Positions 1 through 9,059 of a stretch of 64,000 nucleotides of DNA are shown here, in pieces. The DNA is from CBDEFX01 sp965237635 (GTDB lineage Bacteria; Chloroflexota; Dehalococcoidia; Lucifugimonadales; CAUZJF01), in NCBI GenBank assembly GCA_965237635.1, contig CBDEFX010000002.1, forward strand, positions 1,426,001 through 1,490,000, in the 5' to 3' direction. Below the pieces are notes generated by a model. That model ran no database searches, was not told the DNA's origin, and saw only the letters and a program-made list of their open reading frames with translations. How positions within the stretch are numbered: position 1 is the first letter of the stretch; each line of letters starts with the position of its first letter. The position numbers and the translations under genes are program-made.

Positions 1-1583
1 GCACCACCGTCGTGGGCGAGATGGGCACCGGCAAGACCTTCATCGCTGCTGCCGCCGCGCACATGGCGGGCTTCAGGCGGATTCTGGTGGTCGGACCGCC
101 ACATTTGATGCGGAAGTGGAAGAGAGAGGTGGAGCAGACGGTCCCGAACGCACGCGCAGCCATCGTCAGGTCCATTTCCGACCTGGAGGCGCTGCGCACA
201 TCCCACGGGCCTGGGCCGCTCTTCGTCGTCATGTCACGGGAGCGCGCCAAGCTCTCCTACCGCTGGAAGCCCGCAATAGTGGAGCGGTGGCCGGCCCCCG
301 CGGGAAGGCTGCTCAGAGACGAGGAGACCGGGGAGCCGATCCGAGTAGCGTGCTGCCCGGACTGCCACGCCCTCATCGTCGATGGCGAAGGGGTGCCACT
401 GACCGGCACCCAGCTCTCCCGCAGAAGGCACAGGTGCACCAGGTGCGGCAGCGCTCTGTGGCACGCCGACGCCGCAGGACCCCGCAGATACCCGCTCAGC
501 GACTACGTCAAGCACCGCATGAGGGGCTTCTTCGACCTGCTGATCGCCGACGAGGTCCATGAATTTAAGGGCAGAGGCTCGGCCCAGGGCATCGCGGCGG
601 GAGTCCTCGCCGACGCCTGCGGCAGGTCCCTAACGCTGACAGGGACTCTTTTAGGAGGGTATGCTTCAACATTGTTCCACCTCCTCTATCGGTTCAGCCC
701 TGAGATCAGGACGGAGTTCGGCAGATCGGAGGAGGGCCGCTGGATAAGCCGGTACGGCTTCCTGGAGGAGATGGTCCGTCGCGGGGACGACGGCGGCTAC
801 GACGAGGACGGCAGGAGCAGCAGGCGCAGGCGCTACCGCAAGACGGTGCGCGAGAAGCCGGGGCTCGCTCCGGCAGCGCTGTTCCACCTCATCGGGCACA
901 GCGTGTTCCTGCGGCTCTCCGACGTGGCCTCCGACCTGCCGCCCTACGAGGAGAAGGTGCTCCTGTCCTCGATGGACTCCGAGGTCGACTACACGGGCTT
1001 CTCGCAGCGCAGCGCCTACGACAAGATCTTCGGAAAGCTGCGGTCCGCTCTGACTGAGACCCTCGCCAAGGGCTCAAAGAGGCTGCTGGCCACGTACCTA
1101 CAGACCCTCCTCGCCTATTCCGACGGGTGCACGCGGGGGGAGACGGTGTTCGATCCCAGGACGGAGAAGCCGATCGTCCAGATGCCTCCGCTGTCAGAGG
1201 AGAAGCTGTACCCGAAGGAGAAGGCGCTCGTGGACCTTGTGGCCGCCGAGCGGCTGGAGGGGAGAAGGGTTCTCGTCTACGCCACCCATACCGGGACGCG
1301 GGACGTGACCGGGAGGATGAGCGACATCCTCTAAAGACACGGGTTCCGGGTGGCGGTGATGAAGGCCGACGCCGTTGCCCCCGACCGGCGTGAGGTGTGG
1401 GTCGCACAGAAGGTCGAGGAGGGCATCGACGTATTGATATGCCATCCTCGCCTGGTCCAGACGGGCCTCGACCTGGTGGACTTTCCGACGATCTGTTGGA
1501 TGGAAACAGAGTTCTCTGTCTTCCAATCGACACAAAAAAGTACGGTTCTCATGGGCAGTCGATTTGGATGCATCTGGGGTTGA
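1..1583 (+). pseudogene. SNF2/DEAD-like helicase, 5' end outside window, broken
   Basis: The frame is open from base 3, so the true start lies upstream of the window. Visible are a Walker A loop (GEMGTGKT, from about base 15), two CxxC pairs typical of a zinc ribbon (about bases 354-447) and a DEVH box (LLIADEVHEFKG, about 534-569). An in-frame TAA at 1332-1334 interrupts the C-terminal helicase lobe. The same frame then continues with recognisable helicase sequence (QTGLDLVDFPTI, about 1456-1491) to a stop at 1583. Similarity fades after about 1560, where another frame carries a GQS that could be the end of the usual RIGQ motif, so a frameshift is likely too. ATP-dependent DNA translocation is the family role; this copy should be inactive. 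Confidence 0.75.
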
Positions 1584-1679
1584 GTAGGTTGCAGCGTGCT
1601 GCGGAAGCTACGGACCTCCCATCTTTGGTGGATCGATGAACAGGTCTGCCGACCGTCCTGCGGGTTCAAGCCCTCTCAG

Positions 1680-1964
1680 GTGGACGAGGCTGGACCCGAT
1701 ATCCTGGTCTCCAGCTTCCCTGTCCCCCACTGGAAGAAGATCTGGTCCAACAACCCCCTGGAGCGTCTCAACAAGGAGATCAGACGTCGCACCGATGTCG
1801 TGGGCATCTTCCCTAACCGACCAGCCGTGCGTCGCCTGGTTGGCGCCGTCCTCGCTGAACAGCACGACGAATGGGCCATCGGCCGTCGATACCTCACACC
1901 CACCGTTCTCACCTTCAATGAAGCTCTTGCAGAGGCCGAACCCGCAGAAGCGACTGCGGCTTAG
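1680..1964 (+). pseudogene. IS256-family (Mutator-type) transposase, C-terminal remnant
   Basis: The last roughly 95 codons match the C-terminus of IS256-type transposases: the conserved stretch WSNNPLERLNKEIRRRTDVV, then GIFPNRPAVRRLVGAVLAEQ and DEWAIGRRY. The N-terminal two thirds, including the first two catalytic Asp residues, are missing, so the element is dead. Just downstream (about 1989-2014) the sequence CACTTGACGGGACGTGACC resembles the right terminal repeat of IS256 elements. The open frame begins earlier (1596), but that part does not look like transposase and probably derives from the decayed helicase gene next door. Confidence 0.85.
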
Positions 1965-2028
1965 ATAACATCAGCAGGATGACGCACCCTTACAGCACTT
2001 GACGGGACGTGACCTGTTTCCGGGCGGG

Positions 2029-2122
2029 TTTCTGTTCCAAAACCATTATCCCAGATTCAGAGGAGCGCCCTCTAGCTTCTTCAAGGGCTGTCCCCAAGGC
2101 CATCCTTCGGTGGATTCGGGTT
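2029..2122 (-). repeat. Diverged IS1380-type terminal remnant
   Basis: This stretch aligns with the tnp-proximal end of the IS1380 element at 5040-5149. Both contain CAAAACCATTATCCCAGA, then AGGAGCGCC, then CCTTCGGTGGATTCGGG followed by a TTA-containing flank, with numerous substitutions between. It is in the same orientation as copy A but carries no transposase. It is therefore an older, eroded end of a related element. The rest of 1965-2320 holds the IS256 right end and no convincing gene. Confidence 0.7.
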
Positions 2123-2321
2123 TAGCGACAACCTCGACAGAACTGTCGCTTCCGTGGATAGAGCATTAAATATTTAGTCGAAGCAGAGCGGAGGGCTAAA
2201 GAACTCAAGCTCCGCTTTCCCCCTCTCCCCAAGTAACAGAGCACAGGCTAGGAAAAGGACGTGTCAATAGCTGGCTGGTCTGGAGCTGTGCAGCAATTAG
2301 AAAATACGACCGTCTCCGCTC

Positions 2322-2600
2322 GTGAGTAGCTCAGTCGAGGCAGTGCTCTGGGATGAGACCATACAAGCGTGGCTTGACGATTATCCATCTCTTGAAAGGC
2401 ACGAACTTGAGCGGAGGCTCGCGTCACGTGAACGTGTGGCGGCCTTGTTTGAGTTGCTGTTGCATGCGATATTGAAGCGGCACAGAGCCCAAGTTGTTGT
2501 CCACCCGACCTCCGTATCAAAGACGGCGAATAGACCTGACTTCTTGGCCGTATTCCCAGATGGTCATGAAGTGGTTTTTGAATCGGTCATGGTAAACGAG
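2322..2600 (+). pseudogene. Nuclease-like hypothetical protein, 5' fragment
   Basis: A GTG-initiated frame gives about 90 plausible residues. They contain ALFELLLHAILKRHRAQVVVH followed by RPDFLAVFPDGHEVVFES, a PDF-x(n)-(V/F)E spacing reminiscent of PD-(D/E)XK-fold proteins of unknown function. After about base 2600 the frame runs antisense through a LivK-like gene fragment and stops making sense, so the gene is cut there. Family assignment is weak; I do not recognise a named protein. The start is uncertain because no clear ribosome binding site precedes it. Confidence 0.45.
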
Positions 2601-3067
2601 TTGTCAGTGAAGGAAGTCTCAGGGGCCGTATTGGAGGAAGAGATCATCACCAGGCCGGCCTCGCTGAGGATTGGCGAAGCGGCGGTGGCGGCGACGGAGC
2701 AGGACGTGCCGATGACGCCGACGACCCGGGGGTCGCCGGTCACCGTATCCGCGGCGGCACGTCCGCCTTCCTCGGTGCAGAGCGAGTTGAGGCCGGCGCC
2801 CATCTCGACATCGTGCCCTTTGATAGGGCTATAGTCAGCCAACGCCAGCGCCACGCCGCGTTGGCTCGGGGCGCCCAGGTCACCAAGCCCTGTAAGGACG
2901 TGCATCGAACGTATCTGGATAGCCTCTCCGGGTGCCACCTGCACGGCTCCGAGGCGACCGGCTTCGAAGCCCTGTCCTCCGCATGAGACGGCGCCCGCCC
3001 ACAGCAAAGCGACGGCCAGCAAACATAAGCGCGCAACCCATACTGTCCGTCGAGTGGACTCTCCCAA
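2600..3067 (-). pseudogene. Branched-chain amino-acid type ABC substrate-binding lipoprotein, 5' fragment
   Basis: On the minus strand a TTG at 3067, preceded by GGGGAG, opens a frame with a lipoprotein signal peptide (hydrophobic stretch ending AVSCGG). It continues into a type-1 periplasmic binding fold: LTGLGDLGAPSQRGVALA, then VVGVIGTSCSVAATAASPIL and AGLVMISSSNTAP. These are LivK/Leu-Ile-Val binding family motifs from the N-terminal lobe. The sequence ends abruptly around base 2600, so only about 155 of the usual 380-400 residues remain. A longer frame reaches 3178, but the TTG start places the signal peptide correctly. No transporter partners are adjacent. Confidence 0.75.
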
Positions 3068-3338
3068 AATACACTCCCCTACACGCGACGAAAAGGCTAA
3101 CCGCCTGCTCCTTGGCTTCGCCGCAAAGCCCGTCAGTCCCTCCCAGCCATTATGCGCTCGAAGAGCCTGCTCGAACAAGCTAAGCTAAACCTCAATGTGA
3201 AAGTTCTCGGTTTTGCCCCAGTTTGGTGGGCACGTGGGGCCAGTTGACACCCTAGCGCGCCGAACCTATGCTAGACTCGTATTCGGTGGGTATTACTATG
3301 TCCCGCGTGAAGTTGAGCGATCACGAGAGGGGCCCGTG

Positions 3339-3621
3339 ATGTACGTAGGAACGCAGTTTCGAGCTCGACACGAGACGGACATAAGGCAGCTTGCGCAGCT
3401 GGGTGTGGAGCACGTCGACGTAACTCCCGACGAGCCTTGGACTGAGTGGACGGTCGACCTTCTTGCGTCGATTCGGGAGAAGTATGCCAAATATGGGATT
3501 ACGGTGGAGTCCATCCACTCTCCCCCCAGTTCCAGAGATGCGTTCAACAGCGGCATGCCTCACATCTTCCTGGGCCCCAGCGACGAGAGGGAGCGGGAGC
3601 TGGACGGCTTCTGTGAGATCA
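3339..3621 (+). pseudogene. TIM-barrel sugar isomerase/mannonate dehydratase-like protein, 5' fragment
   Basis: ATG at 3339 follows GAGAGGGG. The frame encodes MYVGTQFRARHETDIRQLAQ, then LGVEHVDVTP and a stretch ending in GFCEI, about 94 residues. This looks like the first strands of a xylose-isomerase-like or mannonate-dehydratase-like TIM barrel, a fold common in carbohydrate catabolism. At 3622 the sequence switches to the distal part of IS1380 copy A. The frame then runs antisense into the element, so the rest of the gene is lost. The exact enzyme cannot be named. Confidence 0.6.
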
Positions 3622-5146
3622 ACTCTCTCGGACCGGGCTGGCACGAGTCTGCGGGGATCTTCGGTTGTCCGGTGGGTGGGTCGGTCGCCGACGGTGCCGT
3701 CAGGCCGGGAGTGGAATGGCTCGCAGCCGGGCCAAGGCGCGGCTGAACTTCTCAGCCCAAGGCCAGCGATCCGGAAGATGCAGGGTCAACCGGCGTGCCG
3801 AGCGGGTGAGCCGTCCGGCCAGGGAGAAGAACCGCCGCCGGAGGGTCTTGGTGGTGGCTATCCGCTCTCCCAGACCGATCCGCGCCGTCCAGCGGGCCAG
3901 GTTGTGGGCCATCGTCTGGACGGCCAGCCAGGCGCCGTTGGCGGCGAAGCGGCCCGAGGGGAGATGGTTCAGCCCGACGCCGTACTTGAGGTCGCGTATG
4001 GCATTCTCGATCTCGGCGTGGCGGCGATGGTCAGCCTCCAGTTCGAGCAACTCCCCGTCCCGGTCGGTGATGAAGCCATGATAGCTGTATTTGGCGAAGA
4101 GGGCCAGTTGGGAACCGGGCGTCGGCTTCACCCGCCGGACGATGAGCCGTACCGGCGCGGCGTCCGCCTCGGCCTGGAAGGGGGTGCAGGTGGTCTCGGC
4201 CACATCGGCGGCACCGTCCATCCAGTAAGGAATCGGCGTCCAGGCATCTTCGGGTATCGCCTCGATGAGATTGTGCAGGCTTTTGTGCTGGCGGATGGTG
4301 ATGGAGAAGCGGACATCCATCTTGCGGCAGACGGATACCACGCCATGAGTGTAGAACCCGCTGTCGGCCCGTAGCGTGAGTCGTCCGTCGGCCCCGGCGT
4401 AGCGCACCCGTCCCACCGTCTCCCGCAGGAAGTGGGCGGCGCCGCGGGCGGTGTTGGCCCGGCCCTCGCGCAGCCGGGACATCAGCACGTCTCCGGTGCC
4501 GGCGGCGATGGCCGGCAGCGGGTGGTAGCCCCGCTTGCCGGTATAGCCGTGGTGGCGGGCGCCCTCCTTGGCCAGTCCGTAGGTCTCGCAGATGGTGGAG
4601 TCCAGGTCAATGGTCAGGGGCCCGTCGCCGGGTCCCGCCCCGGCCTGCCAAGCCCGGGCCAGCAACTCGCGGCTCACCCGGTCGAGTTGACGGACGTGGC
4701 CCCACCGGAAGCTGCGCAGGAAGGTGCCCAGGGTGGATGGCGCCTTGACCGTGCCGTCCAGGGTGCAGGCCGTCCCCCCGGTGCGCAACACATCGGCGTC
4801 GTCAATGCAGTCGCCCCCAGCCAGCGCAGACGCCACCAGCGTCATCATCTTGTCGCTCGTGTTCGCCCGCCCCGGGGCATCGCCCAGGTCGAGGCGCTGC
4901 CGGACGAGTTCGGGCAGGCCGAGGTGCCGCGCCAGGGTGGCCGGAAGGAGCAGCCCGGCATTGGCCACCAAGCGGCGGTCGTCGAAGGTGATTTGGATCC
5001 GGTCGGGGTGGTTGCGTGGCAGCATCTACTGGGTGCTCCTTTTCCGGGGCCGTTTTTTTGCTACAAAACCATTATCCCAGAAGCACAGGAGCGCCTTCTT
5101 GCCGCCTCAGGACGCTAATCCGACGCCCTCCTTCGGTGGATTCGGG
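3622..5146 (-). mobile_element. IS1380-family element, copy A, truncated at its distal end
   Basis: These 1525 bp match 12787-14311 of copy B end to end with only scattered differences. The tnp-proximal terminus (5129-5146, CCCGAATCCACCGAAGGA on the minus strand) is intact and is followed by CTTAA. The distal 194 bp present in copy B, with the matching inverted repeat, are missing; the element abuts the TIM-barrel gene fragment instead. It therefore cannot be mobilised alone. Confidence 0.88.
3700..5025 (-). CDS. IS1380-family transposase (copy A)
   Basis: A 441-residue DDE transposase with the IS1380 layout. An N-terminal domain is followed by LTIDLDSTICETYG (first catalytic Asp region), GYTGKRGYHPLPA, RADSGFYTH (second Asp region) and a C-terminal EIENAIRDLKYG (catalytic Glu region). 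The product differs from copy B at only a few residues (for example GDAPGR versus GDAPER). The frame is complete and starts with ATG. The element lacks its distal inverted repeat, so the enzyme could act only in trans, for example on copy B. Confidence 0.93.
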   Translation of the reverse strand: MLPRNHPDRIQITFDDRRLVANAGLLLPATLARHLGLPELVRQRLDLGDAPGRANTSDKMMTLVASALAGGDCIDDADVLRTGGTACTLDGTVKAPSTLGTFLRSFRWGHVRQLDRVSRELLARAWQAGAGPGDGPLTIDLDSTICETYGLAKEGARHHGYTGKRGYHPLPAIAAGTGDVLMSRLREGRANTARGAAHFLRETVGRVRYAGADGRLTLRADSGFYTHGVVSVCRKMDVRFSITIRQHKSLHNLIEAIPEDAWTPIPYWMDGAADVAETTCTPFQAEADAAPVRLIVRRVKPTPGSQLALFAKYSYHGFITDRDGELLELEADHRRHAEIENAIRDLKYGVGLNHLPSGRFAANGAWLAVQTMAHNLARWTARIGLGERIATTKTLRRRFFSLAGRLTRSARRLTLHLPDRWPWAEKFSRALARLRAIPLPA

Positions 5147-6578
5147 CTTAAAGGGATGAACCTAAGAACCCCTAGCGTTGCGAGTGGCAGTGATGTCATA
5201 AGGGAGAGGTGGAAGCTGAAGTAGACCTGCAGAGTGCGAGCCGTGAGACGCTGCTGGCGGTGATAGCCGAGTTGCGGCAGCGTGTAGAGGAGTTGGATGC
5301 TCAGCTGAGCATCCGCGGCCCGACCGCAGGGATGCCGGGCAACAAGCGGTTCGTCAAGCGGCATCAGCCTGAGAGGAACGGACCCCGTAAGCGTCGTCTC
5401 CACGGCTTTGCCCGACGGCGGATGGAACCCACGCAGCGGGTGATACATGCTCCTGAGTCGTGCCCGGAGTGCGGGACGGGCCTGTCAGGCGGCTGGGTTC
5501 AGCGGACACGAGAAGTCATCGAGCTTCCGATGGTGCCAGCAGAGGTGATCGAGCACGTCTTTGTGGCCCGGATATGTCCGCTGTGCGACAAGCGGCGGTT
5601 GCCTCAAGAGTCGTTGGAGGGCTTAGCAATGGGGCGGCGGCGCTTGGGGGTCAACCTGGTGAGCCTTATTGTTACGCTGCGAGAAGAGGGGCGGCTGCCG
5701 GTGAGGAGCATCCAGTGGTACCTGCAAACGGTACATCAGTTGGAGCTGAGCGTGGGCGCCATCATTGACGTAGTACACGCCACGGCCCAACGGGCCCAAC
5801 CGGTAGTGGCTGAGATGCTGGAGCGCATACGTGGCTCTCCGGTAGTGCATGCAGATGAGACCGGCTGGCGGCAGGATGGGGCCAACGGCTATGTCTGGAC
5901 CTTCAGCACTCCCACGGAGCGATACTTCCTACGCCGTGGCCGCGGCAAGGGTGTGGTGGACGAGGTGTTGGGCGAGTCCCCCGGTCAGGGCGAGAGCAGA
6001 CTCTTCAGCGGAGTGCTGGTGAGTGACTTCTACGCTGCATACAGTCACTACCCCGGCCTCAAGCAGCGCTGCTGGGTACACCTGTTGCGGGACATCAATG
6101 AGCTTGAGGCGTTGTACCCTCAAGACATGGGCCTCGCCCTATGGGCTACAGCGGTGCGCCAACTCTATGACCGGGCAAAGGCGTGCACTGACGCCCGCAG
6201 CCGACCGGCGTCTGGCTCACACCCGTCAGCGTCTCCCAACCAGTTGATGCTGGAGAAACTTCTGCTGTCGCTGTGCCAGCCCTTCTCCAACGACGATACT
6301 GCGCCTCAAGCCAAGCTCTGCCGGCGCATAGAACGGTTCATCAAGGAACTGTTCGTCTTCGTTTCCCACCCGGGTGTGCCACCCGAGAACAATGCGGCTG
6401 AACGGAGCTTACGGCACCTGGCGGTCAGCCGTAAGATCAGCGGCGGCACTCGCTCTGAACGGGGTACCAACACCAAAATGGCTCTCGCATCCCTCTTTGG
6501 CACCTGGAGGGCCAACGACCTTAACCCACTCCTCCACTGCCGCAACCTGCTCGTTTCCCCTCAACTCTGAACAGTTAC
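5147..6578 (+). mobile_element. IS66-family element, copy 1
   Basis: The right boundary is set by comparison with the second copy: both continue together through GAACAGTTAC after the transposase stop (to 6578 and 50448) and then diverge. No matching left inverted repeat is visible; the left side abuts IS1380 copy A at 5146, so the left end may have been removed. Only the large transposase gene is present, without IS66 tnpA/tnpB accessory genes. Confidence 0.7.
5209..6570 (+). CDS. IS66-family transposase (TnpC type)
   Basis: The 453-residue product starts at GTG 5209 after AAGGGAGAG. An N-terminal coiled-coil-like leucine-rich region (LRQRVEELDAQLS) precedes a zinc-finger-like CPECGTG...CPLC pair. 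The DDE domain follows with HADETGW, VSDFYAAYSHYPG and NNAAERSLRHL carrying the D, D and E residues. These are hallmarks of the IS66 transposase. The frame is complete. Because the element's left end is not recognisable, activity is doubtful. Confidence 0.93.
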   Translation: MEAEVDLQSASRETLLAVIAELRQRVEELDAQLSIRGPTAGMPGNKRFVKRHQPERNGPRKRRLHGFARRRMEPTQRVIHAPESCPECGTGLSGGWVQRTREVIELPMVPAEVIEHVFVARICPLCDKRRLPQESLEGLAMGRRRLGVNLVSLIVTLREEGRLPVRSIQWYLQTVHQLELSVGAIIDVVHATAQRAQPVVAEMLERIRGSPVVHADETGWRQDGANGYVWTFSTPTERYFLRRGRGKGVVDEVLGESPGQGESRLFSGVLVSDFYAAYSHYPGLKQRCWVHLLRDINELEALYPQDMGLALWATAVRQLYDRAKACTDARSRPASGSHPSASPNQLMLEKLLLSLCQPFSNDDTAPQAKLCRRIERFIKELFVFVSHPGVPPENNAAERSLRHLAVSRKISGGTRSERGTNTKMALASLFGTWRANDLNPLLHCRNLLVSPQL

Positions 6579-6606
6579 CGGCGTTCGAGTCCGGGCGGGG
6601 TACTCT

Positions 6607-7788
6607 TTAGCTCCAAGTAGCCGCCTCGTCCGACCGGATTTGCTGTCGAGACTCTCTCTCGGCAACGGTCTCCCATGTTACGAGGAGAGCAAATGTGACG
6701 CTGACCGCGGAAAGCAGGGCCAACGCGGTGATCAGTCCCGACGCGCCGAACATCGCTACTAGTGCCAAAGCGGTGAGTACCCGGGGCCGCGCCAGCGAAC
6801 CGCCGCATCTCATCCGGAATCCGATCTGGCCGATGAGGTACAGACCCAGACCACCGCACAGCGCGGCTGCTGGAATTGTTTCGAGAGGGTCACCGATGTG
6901 TGCGAGTGTCATCTTGACCCCGAGGCTGAAAAAGATCGCACCGACGATCATCGGCAGGTGGAGATACGAGTAGGCGTCACGAGCCAGCTCTGCCCGAGCC
7001 GTGCCGCTGATCGACGCGAGACGGCGTTCTGCCGCGAGCGCTTTCACGTCGAAGTAGGTCCACCACATTGCCACGATGACTCCGAGCCCGAGCAAGGCCG
7101 GAATCACGACCCCGAGGTCGAGAGCCAGGTCGAAAGCCCCAATACCAATCGAGATAACGGCCTCGCCGAGAGCGATGATGAAGATTAGCCCGTGGCGCTC
7201 CGAGAAGTGCCCTGCCGAGATCCTCCACCCGGACATGTCCATGAACATCATCGCCCCGAACTCGATCAAGAGTGCCGCCGCCCACCAGGCTTCCAGAGGG
7301 CCCGCTCCGGACACGGCTCCCACTAGGATAATGATGGGACCCAGGGTGGCCGATCGTGCGAAGCGGAGAAGGGCGGGCATCAAGCCGTCCATCTTTCGAG
7401 CGGCGATTCCGAACAGCACGATCTGAAAGAGCCGCACGAAAGCGTATGCAGCCGCGAACAACACAGCGCTGTCGCCAAAGGCGTCGGGAACGGCGAGCGC
7501 GGCGGTCAGCATTCCGCCCATCACGAAGAGCATCGCCAGTCGGACTGCACCTTCGTCGAGGTCCACGTGCGTCCCAAGCCAGGAGTACGACGCCCACGCA
7601 AGCCACATCACCGACAGAAGCATAATGCCCTGTCCGAGGCCACCCCAGCTCAACTCGTGCGCCAAAAGTTGGGTCACCTGGGTAAATACGTAGACGAAAA
7701 CGAGATCGAAAAACAGCTCGAACGGTTTGACCGACCGATCGCCCGATTCCTCCGCCTGCGGGACCGGTGGTTCGGAGGTCCTGCTCAT
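6607..7788 (-). CDS. ltrA: Low temperature requirement A (LtrA) family membrane protein
   Basis: The 393-residue polytopic protein opens with the LtrA signature KPFELFFDLVFVYVFTQVT. It continues with about ten hydrophobic segments and the conserved ERHGLIFIIALGEAVISIG motif near the middle. Members of this family are integral membrane proteins linked by name to growth at low temperature in Listeria; the biochemical role is unknown. The gene starts at ATG 7788 with no strong ribosome binding site and ends 28 bp from the IS66 right end. It stands alone, next to a pseudogene fragment. Confidence 0.88.
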   Translation of the reverse strand: MSRTSEPPVPQAEESGDRSVKPFELFFDLVFVYVFTQVTQLLAHELSWGGLGQGIMLLSVMWLAWASYSWLGTHVDLDEGAVRLAMLFVMGGMLTAALAVPDAFGDSAVLFAAAYAFVRLFQIVLFGIAARKMDGLMPALLRFARSATLGPIIILVGAVSGAGPLEAWWAAALLIEFGAMMFMDMSGWRISAGHFSERHGLIFIIALGEAVISIGIGAFDLALDLGVVIPALLGLGVIVAMWWTYFDVKALAAERRLASISGTARAELARDAYSYLHLPMIVGAIFFSLGVKMTLAHIGDPLETIPAAALCGGLGLYLIGQIGFRMRCGGSLARPRVLTALALVAMFGASGLITALALLSAVSVTFALLVTWETVAERESRQQIRSDEAATWS

Positions 7789-7834
7789 GTGAATCGCAAA
7801 TGCCCTTCTTGGCAGAAGCCCAAGGTGCTGCTCA

Positions 7835-8068
7835 TCATCGAGTTTGTACGGCTGTTTGAGTTCGCCGCGATGCGCGCTGTAGCTGGTGCGTCGTGTTGGT
7901 GACGAAGATGACCATCTCGGTCGTATGGTTGTCGAAGAACAGTTGAGGTACCTGCTCGATCTTCGACGCGGTAGTCGAAAATCGCGGCTCGATATTTGTC
8001 TCCAGCCGGTCCATATCCAAGAGCACAGAAGGGTGTGTCCGGAGACAAATAGTGTACATCCTGTTCAC
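7835..8068 (-). pseudogene. Remnant of a propeller-type glycosidase-like gene (paralogue of 9578-11155)
   Basis: Bases 7862-7960 on the minus strand encode IEQVPQLFFDNHTTEMVIFV followed by TNTTHQ. This closely matches the N-terminus of the complete gene at 9578-11155 (IGQVPQLFFDNYMIEMVNFV, then TRTMHQ). Upstream residues and everything after about codon 70 do not match. Only this fragment of the N-terminus is recognisable, which points to an old partial duplication or a decayed paralogue. It should not encode a functional protein. Confidence 0.6.
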
Positions 8069-8160
8069 CCATAGTTCCTCCTGCGACTGAGCCGGCTTAC
8101 GATATGTTGCACCGCGTCCGCTAAACGACGTAGGATGGGCGCACGAAAAGGACGGCTGAC

Positions 8161-8979
8161 ATGATCGTAGACGCTCACGCGCACCCCTATAGTCCCGACG
8201 AGATTTCTTACCCGCCGATGCCAGATGCTTATCGGCCGCCGCCCGGCGCCGGGAGCGTCGAACACCTCAGGCGGGAAATGGAGGCGTCCGGCGTCGACCG
8301 AGCTGTCTTAATTCAAACGAACAGCTTCTACGGCACGGACAACCATTTCATTCGAGACCTGTCGGCGACGTCGAGTGACTGGGCGGTCGGGGTGTGCAAC
8401 CTTGACCCGGACGATCCGCACAGCCCCGACGTTTTGTATTCCTTTGTAGAGCGATCCAACATTCGGGGGCTGCGCAGCATATGGGACGTGTACGTCAGGC
8501 CCGATCCTCCGGGCGTTCGGCGACTTTGGAGCGAGGCGGACAGGCTAGGTATCGTGGTCAACGCGCTGGTGCCTGTGCAGTTTAGCAACGAGTTCAGCAC
8601 GTTTTTGAATGACTACCCGGACCTGCGCGTGGTGTTGGACCACAGCTTGGCATTGAAGGCCGGGCCGTTGTACGAAGTTACTCTGTCAAGAATCTTGGAG
8701 CTGGCTCGCCACCCCAACCTGTACGCGAAGGTAACCTTCCTTCCATGGGGGTCGGCCGAGCAGTCGCCCTTTGGGGACATGCAGGATGCATGTAAGCGAG
8801 TAATCGAGGCCTATGGCCCGGAGCGGTGCCTATGGGGGTCCAACTTTCCCACGGAGCTTTGGGCACCGAAAGCGACCTACGCGGAGCACCTGCGGATCTT
8901 CAAGCAGGAACTAGGTCTGACTCAGGCCGAACAAAACGCGATCCTCGGCGGAACGGCAGCGCGTCTGTGGTTTGAATAG
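8161..8979 (+). CDS. Amidohydrolase-2 family metal-dependent hydrolase
   Basis: The 272-residue product starts at ATG 8161 after AAAGGAC. It begins with the metal-binding strand MIVDAHAHPYS (HxH) and has the amidohydrolase-related TIM-barrel order: GVDRAVLIQTN, then NIRGLRSIW, then VVLDHS, and near the end RCLWGSNFPTELW, where the last metal ligand usually sits. Many relatives have Asp in place of that Asn, though GSNFP also occurs. Relatives include decarboxylases and lactonases acting on ring-cleavage or sugar-derived acids. The substrate here is unknown. The gene is monocistronic. Confidence 0.85.
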   Translation: MIVDAHAHPYSPDEISYPPMPDAYRPPPGAGSVEHLRREMEASGVDRAVLIQTNSFYGTDNHFIRDLSATSSDWAVGVCNLDPDDPHSPDVLYSFVERSNIRGLRSIWDVYVRPDPPGVRRLWSEADRLGIVVNALVPVQFSNEFSTFLNDYPDLRVVLDHSLALKAGPLYEVTLSRILELARHPNLYAKVTFLPWGSAEQSPFGDMQDACKRVIEAYGPERCLWGSNFPTELWAPKATYAEHLRIFKQELGLTQAEQNAILGGTAARLWFE

Positions 8980-9059
8980 CTTTTCGCTGACTATATCTGC
9001 GGGGTATTGCGCCCGTCAGGTGCCAACGAAGGGTGGTCGGACCTCGGGAATCGTACGTA

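Noticed and set aside
1596..1680. N-terminal part of the open frame leading into the IS256 remnant
   Set aside because: These codons do not match transposase; they are probably decayed helicase DNA read in another frame.
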